NCBI GenBank assembly: GCA_963976695.1
Contig: CAXBMB010000014.1
Coordinates: 1-64,000, forward strand
Length of the DNA stretch: 64,000 bases
Source: CAXBMB01 sp963976695
GTDB taxonomy: Bacteria; Pseudomonadota; Alphaproteobacteria; Kiloniellales; DSM-21159
Direction: 5' to 3'
Positions 1 to 8,209 of this stretch are shown here, in pieces. Numbering within the stretch: position 1 is the stretch's first letter; each line of letters opens with the position of its first letter. A model generated the notes under the pieces. The model searched no databases. It saw nothing but the letters and a program-made list of their open reading frames with translations, and had not been told where the DNA came from. A program made the translations under genes and the position numbers.

Positions 1-1305
1 GGTGATGCGCATTCGCGCCGTGCCGAGGTTGAGCAATGGGTGGCCAAGTTCGCCCGCATCTACACCCCGATCGTGATGGTGCTCGCGATCCTCATCGCGC
101 TGGCGCCGCCGCTGGTTTTCGGTGCGTCCTGGTCATTCTGGATCTACAATGCGCTGGTGCTGCTGGTTATTGCCTGCCCTTGCGCGCTGGTGATCTCCAC
201 CCCGGTGTCGATCGTCGCGGCGCTGGCCTCGTCGGCGCGCAACGGCGTCCTGATCAAGGGCGGCGCCTATGTCGAGGCGCCCGTGCGGCTGACCGCACTG
301 GCGATGGACAAGACTGGCACCATCACCATGGGCGAGCCCGAAGTGGCGGGTCTCTACCCACTGAACAATACCGCCGAGCGCGACCTTCTGGCCGCCGCCG
401 CATCGCTTGAAGCGCGGTCGTCGCATCCGCTGGCGCGGGCCATTCTGGCGCGCGCCAAACGCGACGGCATCGCGGACAAGGCGGCCGAGGATACCCGCAC
501 CGTGCCGGGTCGCGGGGTCGAGGGGCGGCACGATGGCCGCATGATCTGGCTTGGCTCCGATCGCTTCGCCAGGGAAAAGAAGCTGGATGCCGGTATGCCA
601 CGCGACGTGGTGGACCGGATCGAGGGCGCCGGGAGCACGCTGGTGGCGGTTGGCGACGAGAGCGGTCTCCTGGGCCTGATCGAGCTGCGCGACCGGATCC
701 GGCCCGACGCGAAGGGCATTGTCGCGAAACTGCATGCGCAGGGTGTGAAAAAGATCGTGATGCTAACCGGCGACAACGAACGCACCGCCCGCGCGGTAGC
801 GGCCGAGGTCGGCATCGATGAGGTGCGCGCCGAGTTGCTGCCCGAAGACAAGGTCAAGGCGATCGAGGATCTGGTGGTGCAATATGATGTTGTCGCGATG
901 ATCGGCGACGGGGTGAACGATGCCCCGGCCATGGCCCGCGCGCACTTCGCCATCGCCATGGGCGCGGTGGGGTCCGATGCGGCGATCGAGACCGCCGACA
1001 TCGCGCTGATGACCGACGATATCGGCAAGGTGCCGTGGCTGATCGACCATTCGCGCCGCACGATGTGGATCATCCGCCAGAACATCGGTCTGTCGCTGGC
1101 GACCAAGGCCGCCTTCGTGGGCTTGACCGCCTTCGGCATGGCCACCATGTGGGGCGCAATCGCCGCCGATGTCGGCGTGTCGCTGATCGTGGTGGCCAAT
1201 GCGCTGCGTCTGCTCCGCGCCAAGGGGCAGGGACCGACGGCGCCGAAAGGCGGCGAGCGCGTCGGCGAACACATGGCAAAGAGAGCACTGGCTCATGGTC
1301 ATTGA
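1..1305 (+). CDS. Heavy-metal translocating P1B-type ATPase, C-terminal part (5' end outside window)
   Basis: This is an inner-membrane ATPase that exports soft divalent cations (Zn, Cd or Pb by family). The frame is open from base 1 (residues GDAHSRRAEVEQWVAKF), so the N-terminal metal-binding domain and first membrane segments lie upstream of the window. Visible motifs in order are the transmembrane metal site ACPCAL, the phosphorylation motif DKTGT, the nucleotide-binding TGDNERTA segment and the hinge GDGVNDAP. The CPC motif without Cu-type extras fits the Zn/Cd/Pb subgroup, but the metal is inferred. It is the first gene of a metal-resistance cassette whose next genes are a zinc ribbon, CzcD and further transport genes. 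Confidence 0.93.
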   Translation, partial: GDAHSRRAEVEQWVAKFARIYTPIVMVLAILIALAPPLVFGASWSFWIYNALVLLVIACPCALVISTPVSIVAALASSARNGVLIKGGAYVEAPVRLTALAMDKTGTITMGEPEVAGLYPLNNTAERDLLAAAASLEARSSHPLARAILARAKRDGIADKAAEDTRTVPGRGVEGRHDGRMIWLGSDRFAREKKLDAGMPRDVVDRIEGAGSTLVAVGDESGLLGLIELRDRIRPDAKGIVAKLHAQGVKKIVMLTGDNERTARAVAAEVGIDEVRAELLPEDKVKAIEDLVVQYDVVAMIGDGVNDAPAMARAHFAIAMGAVGSDAAIETADIALMTDDIGKVPWLIDHSRRTMWIIRQNIGLSLATKAAFVGLTAFGMATMWGAIAADVGVSLIVVANALRLLRAKGQGPTAPKGGERVGEHMAKRALAHGH

Positions 1306-1360
1306 ACTGAAGGAACCGGGCAGGGAGCCCGAACGCAACCGGGCAGACAGAGGCGCGTTG

Positions 1361-1654
1361 ATGCTCTGTCCGGTGTGCAAGGTGGCGCTGACGATGGCAG
1401 ACCGTCAGGGCGTCGAGATCGACTATTGCCCGCAGTGCCGGGGTGTCTGGCTCGACCGCGGCGAACTTGACAAGATCATCGAGCGCAGCGCGGCCGAAAT
1501 GGCGCCACCGCCGCCACAATCCGCGCCCGAACCCGATCCGCGCGGCTACGACAATGATGACTACGGGCGGCGCGGTGGCTATGGCAAGCACCGCGGCCAG
1601 GGCAAGCACGGTGGTTATCGCCGCAAATCTTGGTTGCACGATCTGTTCGACTAA
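1361..1654 (+). CDS. TFIIB-type zinc-ribbon protein
   Basis: A 97-residue protein. The N-terminal zinc ribbon has cysteine pairs CPVC and CPQC, followed by GVWLDRGELDKI, the signature of the zf-TFIIB family. The second half is low-complexity and rich in Gly, Tyr, Arg, His and Lys, then ends in WLHDLFD. Small proteins of this type often sit beside metal-efflux ATPases; the role is unknown, and metal binding or chaperoning is an inference. I chose the ATG at 1361 because a GAGG box lies 7 bases upstream and family members begin just before the first cysteine. An alternative ATG at 1295 would overlap the end of the ATPase gene by 11 bases. Confidence 0.85.
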   Translation: MLCPVCKVALTMADRQGVEIDYCPQCRGVWLDRGELDKIIERSAAEMAPPPPQSAPEPDPRGYDNDDYGRRGGYGKHRGQGKHGGYRRKSWLHDLFD

Positions 1655-1725
1655 CGCAGTCCCCTTGGCCAAAAAAACGCGAACGGGCAAACGGTGTCTG
1701 CCCGAGACAACAGGAGACGCCGGCA

Positions 1726-2643
1726 ATGGGCGCAGGACATGCGGAAACGACCACCAGGGCAGCCGGCTCCGCCGCCGGGCGTCACAGCGGCAGCCTGAAA
1801 TGGGCGCTGGCGATGACCTCGACCTTTCTGGTGGTCGAGGTCATTGGCGGGTTCTGGACCGGCAGCCTGGCGCTGCTGGCCGATGCAGCACACATGCTGA
1901 CCGATGTCGGCGGGCTGACGCTGGCGCTGATCGCGATCCGTTTCGCGGCACTACCCGCCACGCCGGAAAAGACCTTCGGCTACGTGCGGATGGAGGTGCT
2001 GTCGGCGCTGGTCAACGCGGTCGTGCTGCTGCTGCTGACGCTCTACATCCTGTATGAGGCTTATCAGCGGTTCCTCGCCCCGCCCGAGATCCTCAGCGGG
2101 CCGATGCTGGTAGTGGCGGTCGTGGGCCTTGCGGTCAATCTCGTCTCGATGCGGCTGCTGCATGCCGGATCGAAGGAAAGCCTGAACCTGAAGGGCGCCT
2201 ATTTCGAGGTGCTGGCCGACATGCTCGGCTCGGTCGGGGTGATCCTGGCGGCGCTGGTGATCATGTTCACCGGCTGGACCCTGGCCGATCCGATCATCGG
2301 CGCGGGCATTGGCCTTTTCATCGTGCCGCGCACCTGGATCCTGCTGAAAAGCGCCATCAACATCCTGATGGAGGGCACCCCGCCCGAAGTCGATATCGGG
2401 ATGCTGGAGCGGCAGTTGCTGGACCTGCCGGGAGTGGCTGCGGTGCATGATCTGCACGTCTGGACCCTGACCTCGGGCCTTGATTCGATGAGCTGTCATC
2501 TCGTCGTCGATGATATCGAGACCCGGCGCGACACGCTGATTGCCGCGCAGAATACGATGCGCGCGGGCTTTGGCATCACCCATGCCACGATCCAGATCGA
2601 GGATGCCGCCCTGCGCGAAGCCGAAGGCGAGACGCATCGCTGA
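1726..2643 (+). CDS. czcD: Cation diffusion facilitator, CzcD-type zinc/cadmium/cobalt exporter
   Basis: A 305-residue inner-membrane proton antiporter that exports Zn, Cd or Co. Six hydrophobic segments are visible. The family metal-site motif HMLTD (HxxxD) is in TM2 and the second acidic motif in ADMLGSVGV is in TM5. The cytoplasmic C-terminal dimerisation domain (about residues 210-300) includes AVHDLHVWTLTSG. The ATG at 1726 is preceded by AGGAG at 9 bases. It lies 71 bases after the zinc-ribbon gene and in the same direction, so the two are probably cotranscribed with the ATPase as one efflux operon. Confidence 0.93.
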   Translation: MGAGHAETTTRAAGSAAGRHSGSLKWALAMTSTFLVVEVIGGFWTGSLALLADAAHMLTDVGGLTLALIAIRFAALPATPEKTFGYVRMEVLSALVNAVVLLLLTLYILYEAYQRFLAPPEILSGPMLVVAVVGLAVNLVSMRLLHAGSKESLNLKGAYFEVLADMLGSVGVILAALVIMFTGWTLADPIIGAGIGLFIVPRTWILLKSAINILMEGTPPEVDIGMLERQLLDLPGVAAVHDLHVWTLTSGLDSMSCHLVVDDIETRRDTLIAAQNTMRAGFGITHATIQIEDAALREAEGETHR

Positions 2644-2671
2644 GCGCTGTAGCGGAGTTAGAGGAGGCAAG

Positions 2672-3100
2672 ATGGGACATCACCGAAAGCAGCGTGGCCA
2701 CGACGAGCAGCGAAATTACGGTTCTCGCGGCGGCGAGAGCCGGTTCGCCTATGACGAAGCGCCACGCCGGAAGCGACTTCCGTTGGGTTTGATCGTGATC
2801 GGGCTGATTACCTGGTCGCTTCTGGCCTGGGGCGCTTACCTGCTGGTTGACCCGGTGTTGGGCTGGTTCGCGGGCTCGGTCGGCCCGCTGGCCGATGCCG
2901 GTACCGGCGTGGCACGCTGGTTCGGGCTGGGGCAGCAGGCGGCGGCCCTGCGCGATGTCGCCAATGTCGATGGGTTGGCTGGCGGGCTGATCGGGCTGGT
3001 TCACTTTGTGGCCAAACCCGCGATCGTCATTCTATGGGTGCTTGGCAGCCTGGCGCTTCTGGCCGCACCGGCGATCCTGCGGCGCAGGTCTCGATGGTGA
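2672..3100 (+). CDS. Small two-TM membrane protein of the metal cassette
   Basis: A 142-residue protein I cannot assign to a named family. The first 35 residues are hydrophilic and rich in His, Arg and Gly. Hydrophobic helices follow at about residues 38-62 and 112-134, and the end is basic (ILRRRSRW). The ATG at 2672 has a strong GAGGAGG box. It follows czcD by 28 bases, so it is likely part of the same transcript. A role in metal handling is inferred only from position and the His/Arg-rich N-terminus. Confidence 0.75.
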   Translation: MGHHRKQRGHDEQRNYGSRGGESRFAYDEAPRRKRLPLGLIVIGLITWSLLAWGAYLLVDPVLGWFAGSVGPLADAGTGVARWFGLGQQAAALRDVANVDGLAGGLIGLVHFVAKPAIVILWVLGSLALLAAPAILRRRSRW

Positions 3101-3248
3101 CAACTGTTGGCACATCAGCAGCCTTTCCCGCGCCTGGCCTCATCCGGCGGCCCACCTCGCCGGCATCCCAAAAAAACGTTTGGGTCCGACATGCCGGAAA
3201 CTCCGCACGATCCGCGCGGACTGTCTGGGTCGGGAACATCGCCCTGGC

Positions 3249-3810
3249 ATGTCGGACCCCGCACACCGAGAAAAGTTCCTTGACCGCCTCCCGTCCGTCC
3301 CTGATCGGCCCCATCCTCATCCTTGACGTTATCGGCGACGTCGCGCTGACGCTTTCGGCGCTGTTCATCACCGAGGGGGACGAACGCCCGCCGCCCGTCG
3401 AGACACCCGGCGGCGCGCATGGCGCATCGGTTCTGGCGCGGTTCGACCGGGCGACGGTCTGGCGCGCGCGCTTCGACCTGCCCGCCGACCGGTCGTCTGA
3501 ATATCGCTGGAACGGCGAGACATACCCTGTGGCCTGCAATCTGCGCGGCGATCTGCGGATCGCCTTTGTGTCGTGCAACGGCGAAGAGGTCGGCTACCTC
3601 GAGCGAGAGGGGTCGGAGCGCAACGCAATGTGGGCGCGACTGGGCGAGGCGCCGCTTGCGCAGCATCCGATCCGCACCGAGCAACTGCCGGGGCAACGCG
3701 CCCGTTATGTTGCGGAACGCAATTATCTTATGCTCGAACGACAATCGGACAGATGGAGCGCCACCTGGGATCTGGAAGAAAGCGGCTTGACCCCCAATCT
3801 CGCGCTGTAG
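3249..3810 (+). pseudogene. Frameshifted, internally deleted PhoD-like metallophosphatase remnant
   Basis: Reading starts at an ATG at 3249 (MSDPAHREKFLDRLPSVPDR) but the frame must change near 3300 to continue as GPILILDVIGDVALTLS. The following stretch (VLARFDRATVWRARFDLP, then RIAFVSCNGEEVGYLEREG) resembles the N-terminal part of PhoD-type metallophosphatases. Immediately afterwards the text jumps to what looks like a C-terminal segment (RYVAERNYLMLERQSDRW ... TWDLEESGL). The metal-binding middle is missing. I infer one frameshift plus a large in-frame deletion. The family call rests on recognition only. Confidence 0.6.
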
Positions 3811-3828
3811 CCGCCGCCCGGCTGGCAG

Positions 3829-4335
3829 CTATCCACGGTCGGCGCGGCCCTTGCGCCGACGCGAATTTCGTGCCTGCCAAAACTCCGACAACAGCAACAG
3901 CCCGACGCCACCGACCACCGCAACATCGGCCAGATTGAACGCCGGCCAGTGCCAGGTGCCGACATAGACATCGAGGAAATCCGTCACCGCGCCAAATCGC
4001 AACCGGTCCGCCACATTGCCGAGCGCGCCGCCGATGACAAGGCCATAGGCGGCGGCATCCAGACGGCTGGCGGCCCGCACCAGCAGGACGACCGTCAGCC
4101 AGACCGTGACCACGAGCGCCAGCCCGGACAATGCCCACCAGGGCGCGCCGCCCAGCATCCCGAAGGTGACGCCATCATTGCGCAAAAAGATCAGGTTGAA
4201 GCCGGGCACGACCGGAATGCCGCCCGCCAATGTGTCGCTGTAGGCATTGGCCACGGCCTTGCTGATCTGATCTGCGGCGAGGGCGAACCCGATACAGACA
4301 GCGCCGGTCGATCTTGCCGCGAATCTTCGATCCAT
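3829..4335 (-). CDS. lspA: Signal peptidase II (lipoprotein signal peptidase), metal-cassette copy
   Basis: A 168-residue inner-membrane aspartyl protease that removes signal peptides from prolipoproteins. Four hydrophobic segments are visible. The catalytic aspartates lie in VTDFLDVY (Asp119) and FNLADV (Asp137), in the usual context GGALGNVADR ahead of the first. It is divergent from the MerR regulator at 4537. lspA genes next to MerR, CzcD and Zn/Cd ATPase genes are common on metal-resistance plasmids and islands, so this is probably an accessory copy rather than the housekeeping gene. Why metal cassettes carry it is not settled. Confidence 0.92.
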   Translation of the reverse strand: MDRRFAARSTGAVCIGFALAADQISKAVANAYSDTLAGGIPVVPGFNLIFLRNDGVTFGMLGGAPWWALSGLALVVTVWLTVVLLVRAASRLDAAAYGLVIGGALGNVADRLRFGAVTDFLDVYVGTWHWPAFNLADVAVVGGVGLLLLSEFWQARNSRRRKGRADRG

Positions 4336-4508
4336 TGTCGTGCCCTATTGCATTCGATTTCGGGGCGACATGACGCCGCACGCGCGATTGACGGGCCTTC
4401 TACAAGCTTCAGCGGCTAGAGGTTCAAGCGAAATCTTCGGGCGGGCGCAAAGTCGCGCGATCTTCGTCAACGTATGGCTTCCGCCCTGTCCACAATCCGC
4501 CTATATTG

Positions 4509-4523
4509 CTCCAGTCACTGTAG
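4509..4523. promoter_or_regulatory. Candidate MerR-family operator
   Basis: A 15-base dyad (CTCCAGT, C, ACTGTAG) with seven-base arms and one mismatched pair lies in the divergent lspA-merR gap, 14 bases before the merR start. Size and placement suit autoregulation by the adjacent MerR protein. I cannot place convincing -35 and -10 boxes with the long spacer usual for MerR-controlled promoters, so this remains a candidate. Confidence 0.4.
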
Positions 4524-4536
4524 AGGTGAGGGCAAG

Positions 4537-4965
4537 ATGCTGACCATCGGAACTTTGTCGCGCAAGACCGGCACCACGGTCCAGACGGTGCGCTATTACG
4601 AGCAGATCGGCCTGTTGCGCGAACCGGGCCGCACCGCGGGCGGCCAGCGCCGGTATGAAGAGGCCGATCTGGACCGGCTCGCCTTTATCCGGCACGCGCG
4701 GCAGCTTGGCTTTGCGCTCGACGCGATCCGCGAATTGCTGGACCTGTCGGATCATCCGCAGCAGTCCTGCGCCGACGCGGATTCGATTGCGCAGCGCCAG
4801 TTGAAACAGGTCGAACAGCGGCTTTTGCGGCTTCAGGCGCTGCAAAAGGAACTGAAACGCATGATTGCCGAATGCAGCGGCGACCGGGTTGCCGACTGCC
4901 GCATTCTCGAAGTGCTGCGCGACCATTCCGAATGCCTGACCGCGCACGACGATATCGGGGCGTGA
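4537..4965 (+). CDS. MerR-family metal-responsive regulator (CadR/PbrR-like)
   Basis: A 142-residue DNA-binding regulator. The N-terminal winged helix reads LTIGTLSRKTGTTVQTVRYY, then YEQIGLL. A long dimerisation helix spans about residues 80-115. Cysteines in the metal-loop region (SCADAD, Cys79) and the C-terminal helix (AECSGD, ADCRIL, SECLTAH) suit a divalent-metal sensor of the Cd/Pb/Zn class; the exact metal is inferred. The ATG at 4537 follows GAGG. Its neighbours are lspA (divergent) and a ZIP-like transporter, so it likely controls both sides of the cassette. Confidence 0.9.
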   Translation: MLTIGTLSRKTGTTVQTVRYYEQIGLLREPGRTAGGQRRYEEADLDRLAFIRHARQLGFALDAIRELLDLSDHPQQSCADADSIAQRQLKQVEQRLLRLQALQKELKRMIAECSGDRVADCRILEVLRDHSECLTAHDDIGA

Positions 4966-5077
4966 GTGCGACCCGTGGGAACCGATTTGCCGTCAGACTG
5001 GTTCGGTCTGCAAGAGATAGGGACGGGACCGAGTGACAGAAGCCTAGATTTACACACTCGCGCCCGCAATTCTGGCG

Positions 5078-5722
5078 GTGATCGCGTCCTGGATCGCCGT
5101 TAGTGTCCGCCCCGGCCCGCTGACGGTCAGCGCGATCCAGCATTTTGCCGCCGGCGTGGTCTTTGCCGCTGCGGCGGGCGAGATTCTACCCGACATCAAG
5201 CATCAGGGGTCCGCGATCGCCACCCTTGTCGGCGGGTCGGCGGGGGTCGTCGTGATGCTGCCGGTCAAACAGATCGAGAGCTACATCAAGGGTCCGGCGG
5301 GGCTGTTGACGACAATCGGAATCGACATCCTGATCGACGGGCTGGTGTTGGGCATCGCGTTTGCCACAGGCGCGAAAGCGGGGGTGCTGCTGACCGTCGC
5401 GCTGTCGCTCGAAGTCGTGTTCCTGGGGCTGGCGCTGACCACGGAACTGACCGCGTCGGGCTGGAACAGACGGCGCACCGTCGCGGTCACGGCGGGGCTG
5501 ATGGTGCTGATGCCGTTGGGGGCGGTTCTGGCCGCGCCGGTCAATGTCTTGTCGGCGCCGGTTGCCACGGGTTTTCTGGCGTTCGCCCTTGTCGCGCTTC
5601 TCTATCTCGTGACCGAGGAACTGCTGGTCGAGGCGCACGAGACGCCCGACCGGCCTTGGGTGGCGGCGATGTTCTTTGCCGGTTTCCTGCTGCTCTTGCT
5701 GTTCGAAGAGATGATCGGATGA
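5078..5722 (+). CDS. ZIP-family metal transporter, possibly N-terminally shortened
   Basis: A 214-residue polytopic membrane protein with about seven hydrophobic segments. The stretch IQHFAAGVVFAAAAGEILPD carries the histidine and acidic residues expected in a ZIP metal path, and TIGIDILIDGLVLGIAFATG looks like the second conserved helix. The start used is GTG at 5078. In-frame coding-like sequence (IYTLAPAILAV) continues upstream to a stop at 5045 without a normal start codon, so the original N-terminus may have been lost. The stop overlaps the next gene's ATG (ATGA at 5719). Transport direction cannot be read from sequence. Confidence 0.75.
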   Translation: MIASWIAVSVRPGPLTVSAIQHFAAGVVFAAAAGEILPDIKHQGSAIATLVGGSAGVVVMLPVKQIESYIKGPAGLLTTIGIDILIDGLVLGIAFATGAKAGVLLTVALSLEVVFLGLALTTELTASGWNRRRTVAVTAGLMVLMPLGAVLAAPVNVLSAPVATGFLAFALVALLYLVTEELLVEAHETPDRPWVAAMFFAGFLLLLLFEEMIG

Positions 5723-6357
5723 CCGATATGCATGACCGACAACGCAAGACGCTCTGGGCTGTGCTGCTGCTCAATGTCGCCATATCACTTGGGTTCTTCG
5801 CGACTGGCGCATTCGGCGATTCCAGCGCGCTGATCGCGAACGGGCTCGACAACACCTCCGACAGCATGGTCTATGCGATCAGTCGGTTCGCCATGAGCCG
5901 ATCCGACAAATGGAAGCGCATCGCAGCGAATGTGTCGGGAACGGCGCTGCTGCTGTTTGCGGTCGGCATCGTGGCCGACGCCATCCGCCGCTATTATACC
6001 GGATCCGAGCCGCTGGGCCCGCTGATGATTTCGATGGCGCTGATCGCGGCGGCGGTTCGGCCGCCAAACAGCGCGGCGATATCGATTTTCGGAATTGCGT
6101 CACCGCTGCGGCGGCTGGTGTCGGACATCGCATGGCTCGCTTTCGCGGCAAAGGCGAGCGACTGTTCAGCGCTCGAGCATCCAACCCTACGCCAGCCGAT
6201 TTGCTTGGTGAACAGTCCCGCGCGGCAAAGGTCTGTGGAGAAGAATTCCAGCCCCGCCTTTGCAAAAGACGACAAAGACAGGTCGCGGAACCGCGCGACA
6301 GGGGCGGTCATCACCGCGACAGTAGCGCCCGCAACACCCGCAGCGCCGATCCCCTGA
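5719..6357 (+). pseudogene. Truncated cation diffusion facilitator (first three TM segments plus foreign tail)
   Basis: Residues 1 to about 112 read as the start of a CDF transporter, with LLLNVAISLGFFATGAFGDS, a metal-site-like LIANGLDNTSDSM and TM3 LLLFAVGIVADAIRRYY. After ALIAAAV near base 6055 the protein no longer resembles the family and runs into a Ser/Arg/Ala-rich tail to 6357. The second half with TM4-6 and the cytoplasmic domain is absent. Translation appears coupled to the preceding ZIP gene through ATGA. I infer an old recombination junction at about 6055 marking the right edge of the metal island. Confidence 0.65.
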
Positions 6358-6397
6358 CGCAGGCGCGGCCCCTGCCCCCTTGAGCGAGGACCGGCTG

Positions 6398-7051
6398 ATG
6401 ACCCTGATCGACCCGCGCGCGCCGCGCAGCGATAACCTGCCCGACCGGCTGTCCGGCCTGCGGGACGAAATCCGGCGGCGGCTGCGCGACCACCCCAGCG
6501 AAGCGGCGCAGCGCTGCGCCGCCGCCTTGGCCGAACTGGATTTCACACAGCCCAGCCGCCTGGCCGCCAATAGCCCGGCGCTGTGCCGCCATCTGACTCC
6601 GGCCCTGGCCGCCAGCCCGCTGCCGATTGCCGCGCTGTTGGCCGATGTCTGGCCGGCGCTGGCCTGGGAAAGTCTGGACAACGACGCCTTTCCCCTGCCG
6701 GTTGGCCGCCATCTCGCCATTGTCCGCTTGGTGGGACCCGACAGCATGTTTTTTCACCCCGACCTGCGGATCGGCCTTTACCTGCAGGCGCCCCGGGTCT
6801 TCTACCCCAACCATTCCCACGCCGCCGAGGAACTTTACTACGTCATCTCCGGCGCGGCGGACTGGCGTGTCGCCGATCAACCGCCCCGGCGCCTGCCCGC
6901 CGGCGGCTATTCCTGGCACCGCGCCTGGGACAGCCACGCCATGGAAACCCACGCCGAGCCGCTGGTGGCCGTCTGGACCTGGACCGGAAATATCGACCTG
7001 GAAACCTACCGGATGGACACGCCGCCGGCCGGCCGGCCGCACCCCGCCTGA
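6398..7051 (+). CDS. Cupin-type DMSP lyase (DddL/DddQ-like)
   Basis: A 217-residue protein with a C-terminal cupin barrel. The segment FYPNHSHAAEELYYVISG provides His139, His141, Glu145 and Tyr147, and DSHAMETH provides a later histidine (His180). This is the metal-site pattern of cupin lyases that cleave dimethylsulfoniopropionate to dimethylsulfide and acrylate. The N-terminal ~90 residues are helical, also as in DddQ/DddL. The ATG at 6398 has GAGG 8 bases upstream. The gene appears monocistronic between the decayed metal island and convergent chemotaxis genes. The enzyme call is by family; which Ddd subgroup is uncertain. Confidence 0.8.
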   Translation: MTLIDPRAPRSDNLPDRLSGLRDEIRRRLRDHPSEAAQRCAAALAELDFTQPSRLAANSPALCRHLTPALAASPLPIAALLADVWPALAWESLDNDAFPLPVGRHLAIVRLVGPDSMFFHPDLRIGLYLQAPRVFYPNHSHAAEELYYVISGAADWRVADQPPRRLPAGGYSWHRAWDSHAMETHAEPLVAVWTWTGNIDLETYRMDTPPAGRPHPA

Positions 7052-7084
7052 TCCGACCCTTGGCAGCCTGCCGCGGCTTGATAT

Positions 7085-8209
7085 CTAGCTGGTCAACACC
7101 TGCTGCAGGGTCGCGGCGTGCGAGGCCAGGTCCTTGGAAACCGCCCCGACTTCGTTGGCGGCGGCGCGCACCTCGTCGATATTGTCGGTCACTCCGGAAA
7201 TATTGCTGGTGATCTCGGCCACGCCGGCGGCGGCATCCTGGACGTTGGCGGCAATCTGCTGGGTCGCAGCGCCCTGCTGCTGCACCGCCGCCGCGATATC
7301 CGCCGAGACATCGCTGATATTGCTGATCGACGCGGAAATCCCGGAAATCGCGCCAGCGGCATTGCTGGAAACTTCCTGAATTTTGGAAATTTGCGCTTGA
7401 ATATCGTCGGTCGCCTTGGCGGTTTGCATCGCCAGGCTTTTGACTTCGTTGGCGACCACGGCAAAGCCGCGCCCGGCCTCGCCGGCGCGCGCCGCCTCGA
7501 TGGTGGCGTTGAGCGCCAGCAGGTTGGTTTGCGCGGCAATGGCGTTGATCAGGCTGACCACGTGGTTGATCTCAGAAGAGGCCTCCGACAGTCCGCGCAC
7601 CAGCACGTCGGCTTGCGCCGCCTCGGTCGCGGCGTCCTTGGCCATGGTGGAGGAGTTGGACACCTGGATATTGATTTCCTGGATCGACGCGTTGAGCTGA
7701 TCGGCGGCGGCGGCCACGGTTTGGGTATTGGCGCCGGCTTCCTTTGCCACCGTGGCCACGGCGGTGGAGCGGTCCGACGCCGTTGAGGCCGTATGGTTCA
7801 TGGTCAGCGCGCTGGCGTTCAATTCGGTCGAAACCCCGCTGATGGTGTCGACGATTTCGGAGAACTTTTCCGTCTTCACTTGAATGCCGTCGGCGGCGGC
7901 GTTGATCTTGATCACCGCGTCCTTGAAGTTGCCGACCATGCCGTGTTCGGCGATCCGACGGAAATACTGGTTGTTGACCATGAAGCCCAGACAGGCCGTC
8001 GACTCGCGGACATAGGCGTCGGTGCGATCAATCATCTCATTGATCCGTAGACAGAGCTCCCGCTCCACGCCGTCGTCGGGCGAAATGTTGTTGATCCTGG
8101 CCTCGAAATCGCCTTGGCAGATTGCCTGGCAGACCTGCAATATTTGGTCGACTTTTTCTTGGCTGATCGCCGCCGGCGATGCTTTCCGGTTTTTTTTCCC
8201 AAACATCAT
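7085..8209 (-). CDS. Soluble methyl-accepting chemotaxis protein paired with an Aer-type PAS protein
   Basis: A 374-residue chemoreceptor without any membrane segment. Residues 1-110 form a cytoplasmic HAMP-like or linker region (ICQGDFEARINNI, LCLRINEMIDRTDAYVRES). The rest is the coiled-coil signalling domain, with the conserved tip AGRGFAVVANEVKSLA that contacts CheA and CheW. Its start overlaps the stop of the PAS gene at 8209 by one base, so the two are translationally coupled. Together they look like the redox-sensing and signalling halves of an Aer receptor split over two proteins. Confidence 0.9.
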   Translation of the reverse strand: MMFGKKNRKASPAAISQEKVDQILQVCQAICQGDFEARINNISPDDGVERELCLRINEMIDRTDAYVRESTACLGFMVNNQYFRRIAEHGMVGNFKDAVIKINAAADGIQVKTEKFSEIVDTISGVSTELNASALTMNHTASTASDRSTAVATVAKEAGANTQTVAAAADQLNASIQEINIQVSNSSTMAKDAATEAAQADVLVRGLSEASSEINHVVSLINAIAAQTNLLALNATIEAARAGEAGRGFAVVANEVKSLAMQTAKATDDIQAQISKIQEVSSNAAGAISGISASISNISDVSADIAAAVQQQGAATQQIAANVQDAAAGVAEITSNISGVTDNIDEVRAAANEVGAVSKDLASHAATLQQVLTS

